The notes: generated by a model not told the origin, from the sequence alone. DNA of 64,000 nucleotides from Branchiostoma floridae (GCF_000003815.2 NC_049994.1:10081148-10145147), one strand, 5' to 3'. Positions 24,513-36,478 are shown, counted from the stretch's first letter. Numbers and translations: made by a program.

Positions 24513-26809
24513 TAGCTAGTTGGGAAAGATTGTCAATTCTTGTTATATGGCTGAGATTTCCTATCTCTGGCATTTGTCTTTTTCCATTAAGTATGAACAT
24601 TTGGTAAACATCAATCGAAGACCGCCATAGCATTTTTTTATCACACGTTTATTTGAGGTATGATATACTGACCATTATTTAATCGTATGGTATATTGACC
24701 CTTACTTGAGCGTATGATTTATTGACCACAGTCAAATATGCTGTATATGTCCGCTACGTATAACGAAGGAACAAAAGCCTTCTTTAAATAGTTAAACTGG
24801 GAACAAGGTACGCACTATGAAGGGTACAAAGTACAGTCAGTTTCAGGACAATGAATGACACGTGCACGTATGGACTCACCCCATGAAGGGGGCGGGGGTG
24901 CTTAATTCGAGGAATAGAATAAAAAGACTCATTCATTCACAATCCCTTATCATATCACCAAAATATTGCGCTACAAATGTTCTCCAAAACTACCACGTTG
25001 GTTAAATTTAATGCACGTTAATATGCCTCTGTGAAATCAAAAAACTTAAAATGGTTACCCCTAAGGAGGGTAATATGAACTCATCCACAAACACGGCTGC
25101 ATGCGTCCCAATGTTTGCGTCCCAATGTTTGTCTATTTAGTCCCCAAAACGTAGAAAGAATTATTACTTAAAACCACAAAAATGATAAAGAAGTCATCTT
25201 TAATCCACACAATACTCAAATGTGTTTTGACATCGCAGGCAAACTGTCTTCGACTGTACCGCAAACTCTAACGGTGTCTCTCGGGCATAGAGCACCGTAA
25301 GCCTGAACACGACGTGTCCACGTGCACATTGCAAGGGGTCCCAAAAAAAATCCTGCGTTGCTTGGTACCGAGTGGACTTCATATAATGTGTCGGTTCAGC
25401 TGAACTGAGCTCATATGTTTGTCTCTCCTTCCACAAGGCACAAGGTAAGAATCAATTATTTCGATTGAGATTTTTTACGATTTGTTTCTGGTAATGTTAA
25501 TGGACCGATCCCAAAACCCTGCCCCCATTTCGATCATGGTTGTATTTCGAACACTTACGTCAGAAACAGCGCGAGTAGGACCGAACTGGCTGCCGCCGGT
25601 TTAGCTGATAATATACCGACTGACTTCAGCTTTTTGGCCCTGAAATCTTTGATGAAGGCTACATCCACTGGTTATACAGTCGTTTGAGGAGGTGGTGGAT
25701 ATAGTTGCAGTATAAAGGGCGTTATAATACCAGTCAAAGTAGAATCGGGATGTGTCTCATAGCATTCCTTGTTGGTGGGCAGAAGTGCCGGTGTTTGGTG
25801 TGTGGTCGATGCACGTGTTTAGCAGGGTACTTATCAAGGTTGGGCAAGTACTTATCAAGGTTGGGCAAGTACTAGTACATAAAAAGATTACTAGCGCGAA
25901 CGAACTTTTCACTTGCCCAAAATTTGAATGACTTCCAACAATGGAATTCTATGTTATTTTGGGGATATAGTCTGTTTACAAACATGATTACAGAGAGCCT
26001 GATAACTATAGGAGTGGTGGCAATAATTGGCGGTAAACCAGGGGGAAATGAGGGGAAAAATAACAAAAACGTCAGCACATACAACGGGCGGATACTGTTG
26101 TTGGGAAAAAAATCTTACTGGCCCGAGGGGTTTAACATGCACTTGTCTACGCTTTGATTTTTGCACTTGTCCGATTGTCACTTTCACTTGTCCTGGTGAA
26201 TCGGACTAGTGGACTTGTCCAACCCTGCGTTTATCTGTGACAGTTTTTTTGCTGCGTTTATTGCATACATAACAGTTACATGCATGCTCGAGGTCATGTC
26301 AAAAAAGAAAAGAAATTAATAAGAAAGCAGCTGGAGCACTCGCCGAGAGGGATTTTGTACCGCACACCAACTATAGGAACCTACAGGAACGTCCGATAGT
26401 GTATAGTCCGGTCTCTACACCGCATCCTGCCCACCAACAAAGTAACGCTGTGCTGTCAATTCAGCAGTTTTTGAAGTGTTTGTTTTTTAAGCAAGCACGG
26501 TGACCCTTTCTTGTGGGTCGAACGTCTAGCCGCTAGCCAACTGAGGTCATGGCCCCACCAAATACAAACAACCTGAGCACGTTTTATTGCCATTGGATTT
26601 ATAGTTTAGTCTACCAATCTGTTGAAATTTTTCTTACCAATTTTCCAACGTTATCACATCTCTGAAATATGTTAATGCAGATTTATTCATTTTTAGGCTA
26701 ACCTTAACCCTAAATCCAGAGCAAAAATGGTGTCAATACTGGTCTACCTCGTCACCTCAAATACCTATACATGAACTTTTGCCAGTCCTTCCGTAATGCT
26801 TCGGTTAAT
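24513..26809. other. Gene-free stretch
   Basis: No exon is supported. A 22-bp tandem duplication of GTACTTATCAAGGTTGGGCA is seen at about 25825-25872. Minus-strand frames at 25200-25436 and 25954-26187 show no domain. Confidence 0.45.
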
Positions 26810-27048
26810 GTGCACTCTCACTGCACTTGCGTCAAGCTTACGTCACTGCGGGGTTCGAAAGATACTCGAATTTCAGAGATAAAAAACGACTTTTCTTACT
26901 TTTTGTGTATTTTGTCGTCTTCTAAGTCATCCTTTTAAGTATTACGCAATATCTAAATTAACAAAAAAAGAAAATAACAAAAAAAAATTGATGCAGTGAA
27001 CGAACCCCGCAGTGACGCAAGCGTGACGCAAGTGCAGTGAGAGTGCAC
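26810..27048 (+). repeat. Inverted-repeat element, family M (copy 1)
   Basis: It is bounded by GTGCACTCTCACTGCACTTG and its mirror CAAGTGCAGTGAGAGTGCAC. The inverted ends are about 45 bases, running in to CACTGCGGGGTTCG / CGAACCCCGCAGTG. The AT-rich core holds 'TCTAAGTCAT' and 'ATTACGCAATATCTAAATTA'. Total 239 bases, no coding capacity, MITE-like. Confidence 0.85.
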
Positions 27049-27474
27049 CTTTACTATTGCGCCGGTGCCCGTCGGGGATGTAGACCCGGCCGGGCTCCGA
27101 AGTCACAATACTGTCCCGTTAACCTGCCGGATACAGCACAGACACCTCTCGGTAATCTCCAAGCAGATCCTACGGTAGCATAAGATAGTATCAAAAGGAG
27201 GAGAAAAGCCGGCTTACGAGTGTGTTTCACTACCACGAAAATGGACACCTTTGGGCTGACTACACTCCTTGACCAGTTTGGTACCATCTTATGCCATTGT
27301 AGGATCTGCTTGGAGATTAATTCTCACGGGTAGGTCAAGGCGTCTATTTCTCACCGGGTCCCGGGTTTATTTTAACTCCAGGTTAAAAAAAAGTACGGAG
27401 CCCGACCGGCCAAAATATAGCTCAGCAGCGGCACGGCATGCCATGGGACCACGTAGGGGTCACTCTCGAAAGGT

Positions 27475-27711
27475 GGACTCTCATTGCACTTGGGGCACCG
27501 ATTCGGCACTGCGGGGTTCGTAGATGACTCAACGAATTTCAGAGATAAAGGACGAATTTTCTTCCATTTTTTGTATTTTGTTGTATTCTTAGCCATACTT
27601 TTACGTATTACGCAATATCTAAATTATTGAAAATCACGAAAATAACAAAACAGTGTCGCAGTGAACGAACCCCGCAGTGCCGCACCGGTGCCCCAAGTGC
27701 AGTGAGAGTCC
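27475..27711 (+). repeat. Inverted-repeat element, family M (copy 2)
   Basis: The left end GGACTCTCATTGCACTTGGG mirrors the right end CCCCAAGTGCAGTGAGAGTCC. The core is shared with copy 1. 237 bases. The apparent open frames inside it belong to the repeat. Confidence 0.85.
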
Positions 27712-28428
27712 ATCTGAAGGTGTGCGTTGCCAAGCACGTTCGACACCACGAGAACGCCATGTACCATTGTGTTCGTGTCAGAGATAGCGTCACCATAGTA
27801 ATGACATTTTCGTCAATTAATAATTACCAGTATTTCTTTAGCTGTTGCATCAGAATTTAAAGCCCACACTTGTTGATCGACGCATCGGATTCTTTCATAT
27901 CATGATATCAATTATAATGTTAGTGCAAGTTTGTACAACATTCCTGAATTCATAGACATTGTCCGTTTCGTTTTGAGTTCGTATAAGGCATTAGTAATGG
28001 CATTAGTTGTTTGTGCGAACGAAAGATAAAAGTGTATATCAATACATGTCCACAAATTATGCAAATGAAGATTTATTAGCTTTTTTACGATGTAAACTGA
28101 CCGACCGAACGCCGGTTTGGAAACGTGATCAAAGCATAGCTGAGTATGCAATTTTATCTGTATATCCAATCAGTGCGACTGTACCGGGATTGTTCTTGCG
28201 TCATCCTCCTACGCACGGTCCCCAACGGCTAGCTGACTCAGCCTATGGAGTTTGGATACGACTGTGCGTCCCTCTGCACAGGAGAATGTCTTCTGCACGC
28301 ACACAGTGTACCTTGCAATTGATACCCTGATCATTATTACTTCTTGATCACGTATCAGAATACCATCCCTCTTATGGGCTGCTTGTAAAAATTCTAGTGA
28401 GTAAAGCGAGTAAATTCCTGCTCATAAG

Positions 28429-28669
28429 GTGGTATCTCACTGCACTTGGGGCACCGGTGTGGCACTGCGGGGTTCGAAAGATTACTTGACGAATTTAGAG
28501 ATAAAGAGGAATTTTCGTACGTTTTGTCTATTTTGTTGCCTTCTAATCATACTTTTAGGTATTACGCAATATCTAAATTCTAAAAAAAATCGGCGAAATA
28601 ACACAACAGTGCCGCAGTGAACGAACCCTGCAGCGCCGCACCGGTGCCCAAAGTGCAGTGAGATACCAC
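28429..28669 (+). repeat. Inverted-repeat element, family M (copy 3)
   Basis: The left end GTGGTATCTCACTGCACTTG mirrors the right end CAAAGTGCAGTGAGATACCAC. 241 bases. The outermost bases differ from copies 2, 4 and 5 in a compensated way on both ends. Confidence 0.85.
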
Positions 28670-28721
28670 ATTTACTTCACACCAGTGCTCTTTACAATAG
28701 AGAATTTGTTACTTTGTATGA

Positions 28722-29080
28722 TCGAGTGGCTAGGTTTGGGGGCACGAGAGCTAGAGGTCACGGGTTCGAATCCTGACATCTCTGTCTAGACGGTACTTTG
28801 TGGGAGGGCACTTGGTACGACTTTCCTCTCTCCACCAGGTGTAAAATGGTTACTTAACTTCGCTTGAGGTAAATGGCGGTTGAAATAGAGGGAAGGTCCC
28901 CGCTTTTGCAATAGCATACTCAGACATAACACGACTTTTCCCAGTCCACCCAGGTGTATGTGTAAAGTGAGTACCTGGCTTCGTTTGGGGAGGTAGAAGG
29001 TGGTGGAAGAAGAGGAAGGGCACCGCCTTCCAATGCCGTGCGTAGACTCGGTGAATTAACACCCACTGCCTCTTCGGCCT
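28722..29080 (+). mobile_element. tRNA-derived SINE with duplicated tail
   Basis: An RNA polymerase III B box, GGTTCGAATCC, lies at 28763-28773, preceded by an A-box-like 'GAGTGGCTAGG'. The body contains 'CACCAGGTGTAAAATGGTTA' and, in a second partial unit from about 28926, 'CCACCCAGGTGTATGTGTAA' plus 'GAGTACCTGGCTTCGTTTGG'. The same body follows the tRNA head at 33.0 kb. It is a SINE and not a functional tRNA gene, because no cloverleaf is complete. Confidence 0.65.
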
Positions 29081-29097
29081 AAAATGGCCTCGGGATT

Positions 29098-29313
29098 AGC
29101 CTCCATAACAGGCTCTCTGGGGCCTTTTTGGGGCTCATAATACACTTTTGCTGGCCATTTCTATTTGTATTCGGTCACTGATTGCTGGCCTTTTCTGATT
29201 GGGAGCCGGTAATCAGAAAATGCCAGCAATCAGCGACCGAGTACAAATAGAAATGGACAGCAAAAGTGTATTATGAGCCCAAAAAAGGCCACAGAGAGCC
29301 TGTTATGGAGACT
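29098..29313 (+). repeat. Long hairpin element, about 216 bp (family H)
   Basis: Near-perfect arms of about 100 bases surround a 10-base loop (GGGAGCCGGT, 29201-29210). The left arm starts AGCCTCCATAACAGGCTCTC and the right arm ends GAGAGCCTGTTATGGAGACT. A diverged, shortened copy lies at 48815-48977. It sits just upstream of the phosphate transporter's coding start. Confidence 0.85.
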
Positions 29314-29394
29314 ACCGTGGGACTACCTTTAACTTTACCTTTATTCTTATCAAGATGTATTATATTCCTTCTTCTTGTCTACAGAAAGGTGTGA

Positions 29395-29508
29395 AGACCA
29401 GTAGAAAAGACCTGCCCAGTCCACGACACCTGGCGATTAACCTGAAAAGAAAAGGAACTGCATCGCCTTTATTGACTTGACTTTGAAGAGCAAACAAAGA
29501 GCTGAACG
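29395..29508 (+). other. Candidate 5'UTR part of the first coding exon of SLC20
   Basis: A pyrimidine-rich acceptor ends at 29394 (TTCTTCTTGTCTACAG), 114 bases before the transporter ATG. This suggests an upstream non-coding exon further left. The DNA between 28.7 and 29.3 kb is repeat, so the promoter is probably beyond it. No upstream donor could be assigned. Confidence 0.35.
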
Positions 29509-32077
29509 ATGGAAGACTTACTGTGGACGGTCATTGTTGGGTTCGTCATCGCCTTTATTCTCGCCTTCGCCGTCGGAGCCAACGACGTCGCCAATTCGAT
29601 CGGGACGTCTGTCGGCGCCAAAGTGTTGACCCTACGACAGGCCTGTGTTCTCGCCAGTGTCTTCGAGCTGTTGGGAGCCATACTGGTCGGTGCCAAAGTG
29701 TCGGACACGATACGGAAGGGCATCGTGGACGTGAACGTGTACAATGGCACGGAGGAGCTGCTCATGTTCGGAAATGTGGCCGCTTTATCAGGTAAGTCTA
29801 ACCGGGGCCCGACCGGGCTGTTGGCGGAAACGAAAAATAGAAATGTATACGTAAAAATATACACTAATAATGCCCATGTCTATTCCCTTTACGTCTTGTG
29901 TAGTTCGGTGTCACACTGTTTCACATGGCCAATGCTGTGGTATACATCTTGGTCAACCGGCTACCAAGTGGCGTGGTCTAAACTCCACCCAATATTGAGA
30001 ACACCTTGGCATTGCGCGAGTTGGGTGCCAGTGACTAACTAGTCCTGTCCTTGGTGCTGAATGCACTTTCCCACAAGTGTCCTCCTAGTGCATTGAGCAA
30101 TGCCGCAAAGGTTACCCTTTTGACAGTAGCTAACAACACCATTCCACTAGTGTGGCGACCTCGCTGGAACCCCCCTTGATACCAAGCAATTTCACAGAGC
30201 GCTGAATGAAATACATAGATAAAGAAACCTAATTTTTGGTGTATTTTGTTGCCATTTCAATATATTTTTACATTGTGTCTCTGTCAATAGTGTGTCAAAA
30301 CACATATGGATTCGGTGTGCCAATGTCCACATGTATGTGTTGAAATTTGCCACAAGTACCGTATTTTTGCATGATAGTTCAATTATGAAATCAAGGGTGA
30401 CACAAATACAGTTCTTGTTAGTTTTTTTGGGTGGGGAGGGGGGGGGGGTTGGATGCAGAAACTTTTTTGTGTATACACTTGTTATTGTCTTTGAAAAAGA
30501 AATAAAGATAATGTTTTTAAAATGTAGTTCAGATCGCAGCGAGGCCGCATAGTATTGGAATGGGGTCTAAGATTTACATTGACGATCATTTCACTTGTAC
30601 CTGATTTCTTTAACTTTTTATGGCATCCAGGCAGCGGTGTATGGTTGTTGGTGGCCACCTTCGCCCGGTTACCTGTGTCTACCACCCACAGCATCGTCGG
30701 CGCCACAGTCGGCTTTACACTGGTGGCAGCGGGAGCAAAGGGCGTAAACTGGGTCCAAGTCGCACTCATTGGTAAGTCTATAATGCAGTCGAAGATCTCC
30801 GTCAAAATTTACCCAATATGATCACTAAAGCCATGTTGATTTGATTATATGGATACCATCCGCGCGCGTGCATTCATTTTCGACCGTTTCCAAAAATAAA
30901 ATGTTTCAACCCACACTTCAAATCGCACAAAGCAGCATGAGTATTCATATGCCATAAACTTAAATTGTTGAAATGGATACTAATTTTGTAGAATTAATGC
31001 CACAGTAAATTACGAGATTAAAGAAGATGTGATGGAACGTAAATCTAGAGTTTGGTATACCTTACTCAGTGTGTTCACGCTTCCATGTCGCCGCAGCTAG
31101 ATGTATCCGCCGTTTTGTCAGTCTAGATCTAAAATACGAGGTCAATGAGGCAGACAAAAGACTGTCCTTCATAATTAGCAGTTCAGCCAATAATAGCATG
31201 GTAATTAGAAACTCGACCAATGAGATGGCTGCATGTTCTTCAAACATTTGCATTATTACGTTTTTATTTTGCATCTCTGATGCACCATTAATTTGCATCT
31301 CTGTAGGACCAGTCTATGCTACTCTAAATTGCTACCATAGTGAGAAGTATTTCGGTGCATAACACTAGTTATAACATTTATTATTTTATCTTATATTGTG
31401 AAAATTTGTATGGTTTTGGGAAAAACTAAATGGGAATTGACTTTAAAAATACGTTTTGTCTGTTTGTCTCATTAACCTCGTCTTAGATCTATCATGGCCG
31501 CCGCGTGAAAAAGGTACCCGGGATAAAGATGAAGTAGTGTTACATCTCTTAATCGCATGGCGGCGTTGTGGAAAGAGCAACCAAGCTTAACTGTTTTACT
31601 ATTATCTGAAGTGTAAAAGGAAAATAATCTTCTTTTCATCGTCAGTTAGTTCCTGGGTCATCTCTCCCGTCTTATCTGGACTCATCACTTCAGCATTCTT
31701 TAAGTTTGTGGAGTTCTTCATCTTGAAAAAGGTTAGTACAGGCACACAGAGAAACAGACACACGGACAGAAACACAGACAGACAGACAGAAAATAAAACA
31801 AAACAATACTTCACTCCCCTGGGACAAGATCATTATTAAATATGCCTATTTTCTAGCCATTTGAATTTCCTAGTATTGTCACCAAGGCCATCTACAAATT
31901 AACTTAGGGAGATGGTTTAACTTTGCCAGTTGAACAAGGTATCTGGAGATGGCAGACTTCACCCCTATCTCATGATATAACGTTAGCAGCACTGAAGTAT
32001 GGTAATGCTGCATTGTGCACAGACACACAAACAATGCACAGAAACACACACACTCTCTGCCACACACATACACTCTG

Positions 32078-32122
<45 letters not shown>

Positions 32123-32167
32123 TTCAAACACACACACATACACGCACATTCACACACATACACGCAA

Positions 32168-32248
<81 letters not shown>

Positions 32249-34433
32249 ACTTATGGAAAATCCTAGTATTAACATTGTTGTTATTTTCTATGTAGGACCA
32301 GGCAGCCCAAATTGGACTGAAGTTCCTTCCAGGATTTTATACATTCACCATAATCATCAACCTGTTTTCTATATTCTACACAGGAGCACCATGTAAGTAG
32401 AGATATTGAATTTCCATATTTCAACTTTATGGATGACATCACACTTGCCATGAAGACATAAAATCTTAATCTAGATTTGAAAAAAAAGAGATTTAAAAAA
32501 GTGACTTTGGCATGATGATGTGTGACTCTGGCTCATCTTTTGACAGGCTTGTGATCACACAAGTCAAACAAAAGTTCAGAGACCTCATACCTCAATGAAT
32601 CTGATCATTGTTCTGGACACATTTACCAAATTTACACATGTCACAAGTATGCAATTCCTATTATTTACCACTTGATGGATTGTTAGACTTTTGCAGCAAC
32701 TATGCAAATCAGGTCAATTGTGAAATTCTTTTGCACCATAGGTTTCTGTCAATTAATGTATGGCTTTAATCTTTGATATGATACCTAACCTATGGTATTT
32801 CATGTTGTCCGTATTGCAGTGTTGGGATTTGACAAGATCCCCCTGTATGGAGTGTTTATCCTGAGTTTTGGGGGAGGGCTGCTGACTGGTCTGCTGGTTT
32901 GGCTGTTCCTTGTGCCCTGGATGAGAAGAAAAATCCAAGGTGAGAAAAAAATCTTTTTTATTGCTCTGCAGTAAATATTTTCAATAACACCCACAATACT
33001 CGGCGTCGGGCGTGGCGCAACTGGTAGAGCGTTCGGCTCGGAATCTAAAGGTCCTGACGTTGTGTCCTTGGGAAAGGCACTTAACACGACCTTCATCACT
33101 TTACCCAGGTGTAAAAATGGGTACCTGACTTCGGTCGGGGAGGTAAAAGACTACCTTTACCTTCTATCTGTACCGTATATGTGGCACTGTTAATATAAGT
33201 TTCAAACTTGAGTGTAGTGCCATATTGTCCTCGTCTGTCCAAAAAGCAAAATAGAAAAAAAAACCTTTCTTGAAGTCAAATGCTAGTTAAGATCTGGATG
33301 GATTTGACCTTCAGACAACTGACCCTAGTTTTCCAAGGCCTTGATTTGGTATTCACAAATTTGAATGCAGGGATGGGAGCTGGTCTGTGGTCAATGTTAC
33401 TTCTTGCTACCTGTTGGCTGTGTTGCCCCCAGTTCTATAAAACTTAAGGAAGTCTGGTGAGCATGAAAGTCGTATGAAGTTTTGTTAGTAGCAGTCACAT
33501 CCAGATATTATATAGTTGTCCCTGACCTTCCTAAATTATATATCATACTATCATACTCCTCCATACATCCATACTATTAAACAACATTGACCAGAATTCA
33601 TCAGATACTGTTTTTAGAAGTTCTCCTTTTGAGAAACTGACATTTTGCTTTTCAGAAATTCACGAAGCCAAGTTGTCCCAGGTGCCCTCACAGTGCATGT
33701 GGCGTCAATCCATCGAACATCTCTCCAAACTACCCAACACCAAACTAGCAAACTCTGTCATTCTATCTAAGTATGAGGTTCAAGAAGACAAGGCTCATTG
33801 CAACATGGCCTTTGAAGAAACAGAGAGAGGGGGGAACCTTAGAGACGCTCCCCAGTCAAACGGTGTTAACATGGCTTATGAAGAAACGGAGGGAGAAGAG
33901 AACTTTAGAAACGCTCCCCAGGCAAACGGTGTAATATCGATTGTCTCCCAGAATGGCACGACCTGTCCAACGGATATAAGTTCAAATACAAAGGAAACAT
34001 CTTCAGCAAACGGACATACCTGCTACGGAGCGGTTTTAAGCACTGCCCCAGAGGAAGGTACAGCCAATAGCAGCTTGCCATCAAAAGATGTGGAGAAACT
34101 GGAAGACCACGAAGATGTAAACACACATGTGAACATCAGAGAAGCCCAGGACACGCCCGAAGTCGGAAAGTTGTTCCAGTTTCTTCAGGTGTTAACTGCA
34201 GGATTTGGAGCTTTTGCCCACGGAGGAAATGATGTCAGGTATGATGGAGCTTCTACGGTTTCTGTTTCTTTGAACCTACATGCTTACATCAATGATAAAA
34301 GATAAGCTGAGATCGCAGACAAAGTCCTCTGTAACCCCTCTAGTCCCAGAAACACTAAGGAGTGAATTCCATCCTGTATATTGGGAATGGACACAGACAC
34401 AAACATACACACAGACACACAGACATACACATA

Positions 34434-34499
<66 letters not shown>

Positions 34500-36105
34500 T
34501 ACACTCAGAGACACTCAGAACTAGTGGAAGATTCAAAGCTTTTACAAAATGAAGCAATATCTATTTTTCTCATCCTTTTGCCCCTTCTATATGTCCATCC
34601 TTATCTGCAGTAATGCGATCGGCCCCGTGGTGGCGCTGTGGCTGATCTACCAGGACGGAAACGTTGCTCAGAAGTCGGCTACACCGATCTGGATCTTATT
34701 CTATGGAGGAGCAGGCTTGATCATCGGACTGTGGGTACTGGGCCGCCGGGTCATCAAAACAGTTGGAGAGGACCTGACCCCTATCACCCCTTCCAGGTGA
34801 GTGGTACAGTCCAGCCCTAGTTTTAAGTACCTATTTATCATTTTCTGTTTTTAAATCAATGTTCTTATCATATGAATAGCTGAAAAAGCAGCCTGAATTT
34901 TAGATAAGATATGACAAGGCAGTTATCATGTACTCTTCCTAGGTTTCCAACCTAATATGTTTCAGTCTATTACTATATATTGTTGTGTTATCATTTTTGT
35001 CTTGAGAATATTTCATATTTGCCAAAAAACTTGTACACTTGGCCTTTTGAATTATATCTTTAGAATGTTTCTTTCATACATTTATGTCCAAGGCAAATAC
35101 TAGATTACATCAAACAACAAAATTAGTTTATTTTTGGTTCTACCTTCAAACCCCCCAAAAATAGTTTATTTTTGGTTTTACCTTCACAGTGGATTCACTA
35201 TCGAGATTGGAGCAGCTACTACTGTACTTATTGCGTCCAACATTGGCATTCCTATCAGTACAACACACTGCAAGGTTAGGCTTTGTTTTAAAGTCAATTT
35301 GATTCACTCTTGATACTGTAAGTATTGAAAAGTTCACGGTGGTTTTACTTTTGTTATTACTTCTCTGCGTCAGATTTATAATGTCTGGAGTATGCCCTTC
35401 AAATATATCAGTACTATACTGCAGAATTATTTCAACTGTGAACTTGAATTTTGAAACACAGTGAATATCTCCTTATCCCTTTTACCCAAAATCGAAATTC
35501 TGCAAAAATGAATAGATTTACAGTACGTCTTGGGCTGTGTTTGTCACAATAAGTGAAGAACTCAAAGTGAATCTGATTGAACAAACTTGGACCAGGACCA
35601 AGTCATCCTGGGAACACATTTAGACCCAAGCCGACTTAGTAATGGACACACACCAACACAAACAGACAGACTGAAAACGATACTTTTATTTCCATGGAGG
35701 TAATAAAGTGTTGAATGCTGTTCTTGTTGTAATATGTTTGGGGATAAATATTGTTTTGCTGGTGTGTTCTCCATTTTGTTTCTTCTTCTGTTAGTAGAAG
35801 TAGGTATTTTTCAATCTCACATAATACTATAGGGTGAGCCTAATGGCATGTTATTGTGTCAGAATAGCTTGACAACAGGGTATTGGGAAGAAATTTTGCA
35901 TTTTTGTGAAAAAGTTGACTTTCTACCATTCAATGTGTATCTGTACTTGCAGGTCGGTTCAATTGTTTTCGTCGGGTGGCTGAGATCTCGAACGTCGGTG
36001 GACTGGAAACTGTTCCGCAACATCGTGTTTGCCTGGGTGGTCACTCTGCCGGTCGCGGGTGGCATTTCAGCCGCAGTCATGGCTCTACTGCGACTCGCGC
36101 TTTGA
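29509..36105 (+). CDS. SLC20A: Sodium-dependent phosphate transporter, PiT type (SLC20 family)
   Basis: Nine coding exons join in frame: 29509-29791, 30631-30771, 31646-31731, 32296-32392, 32820-32939, 33656-34238, 34611-34796, 35190-35274 and 35953-36105 (577 residues, all GT-AG). PiT proteins are plasma-membrane Na+/inorganic phosphate cotransporters with two PHO4 repeats. The first repeat has [14 protein letters not shown] (23-36), the conserved Glu at 53 and [14 protein letters not shown]. The second has HGGNDVSNAIGP (431-442), a matching Glu at 504 in [11 protein letters not shown], and [11 protein letters not shown]. Roughly twelve hydrophobic segments are expected. The large cytosolic loop is almost entirely exon 6, acidic and low-complexity, and shorter than in human PiT-1/2 (about 650-680 residues in total). 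I cannot say whether it matches one vertebrate paralogue; a single pre-duplication homologue is likely. It converges on the FMO array to its right. Confidence 0.95.
30139..30564 (+). repeat. Inverted-repeat element, family C, in SLC20 intron 1
   Basis: The left end CCATTCCACTAGTGTGGCGA and 'CCTCGCTGG' mirror the right end, 'CAGCGAGGCCGCATAGTATT' then GGAATGG. The core includes 'GTGTATTTTGTTGCCATTTC'. A poly-G run lies inside at about 30437-30449. It is related to the cluster at 57.6-63.5 kb. Confidence 0.7.
32044..32246 (+). repeat. CA microsatellite in SLC20 intron 3
   Basis: About 200 bases of (CA)n with TCTGC, CGCA and ATTCA interruptions, including a pure run of about 75 bases at 32171-32246. 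It ends about 50 bases before the exon 4 acceptor. Confidence 0.95.
32568..32740 (+). repeat. 5' fragment of repeat family P in SLC20 intron 4
   Basis: It begins AAAGTTCAGAGACCTCATAC, matching the left end of the 7779-8848 copy, then continues with the Tgtcacaa/aattcc-type AT-rich block. The 3' part is missing. Confidence 0.55.
33002..33170 (+). mobile_element. tRNA-derived SINE in SLC20 intron 5
   Basis: The head is tRNA-like: GGCGCAACTGGTAGAGCG (A-box region) then GGCTCGGAATCTAAAGGTCC. The body has 'GGCACTTAACACGACCTTCA', 'ACCCAGGTGTAAAAATGGGT' and 'CTGACTTCGGTCGGGGAGGT', which matches the body of the SINE at 28.7-29.1 kb. The B box is degraded, so it is probably inactive. Confidence 0.7.
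33802..33933 (+). repeat. 66-bp tandem duplication inside SLC20 exon 6
   Basis: Two adjacent 66-bp units (33802-33867 and 33868-33933) encode [19 protein letters not shown] + NGV and [19 protein letters not shown] + NGV. The 22-residue repeat lies in the cytosolic loop and keeps the reading frame. Confidence 0.9.
34384..34500 (+). repeat. CA microsatellite in SLC20 intron 6
   Basis: (CA)n with CAGA and CATA interruptions, pure over about 34435-34493. It lies about 110 bases before the exon 7 acceptor. Confidence 0.95.
35570..35706 (+). repeat. 3' end fragment of repeat family P in SLC20 intron 8
   Basis: It ends with a CACACC/CAGACAGACTG tract followed by TTTCCATGGAGGTAATAA, as in the end of the 7779-8848 copy. 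Confidence 0.5.
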
Positions 36106-36478
36106 TGTTTGCCGAAGTCCACTTCTTAGTTTTAGCAAGTCTTTTAAGCTAGGGGGACAATCTGCCGTACGTGCAAATATGTGCTGTCTACGTGCCAAAA
36201 ACAGTGGCAATCTTTTAGGATCCTTAAGTAGTATGTACCGCCTACGTACGAACTCGTAGGGAATCCGATGGATTTTGGAGCACGCAGACACGCCGTAGAA
36301 CTTTACGCGCAGGCAAAACTTTGAGTGCAATCGGGCTGAGGATTCGCCCCCGTACGTGCCAGTACGGGCGACGCGCCTGCCCTGTACAGCCTGAACGTTT
36401 TCAGAAATACGTTGCGGACGTGGCCTCCCAAAAAACGTACGGACAAATTGCACGTACGGCCGGTTGTGCCCTTAGCTT

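Noticed and set aside
29792-30042. Extension of the SLC20 exon 1 frame to 177 residues
   Set aside because: The extension runs past a consensus GTAAGT donor into non-homologous sequence; joining to 30631 restores the family sequence in frame.
31879-32396. Long frames over SLC20 intron 3 and exon 4
   Set aside because: They are CA-repeat translations; only 32296-32392 is coding, in the frame set by the upstream exon.
33002-33075. Possible functional tRNA gene
   Set aside because: The A-box region is good but the B box and acceptor stem are degraded, and a SINE body follows directly.
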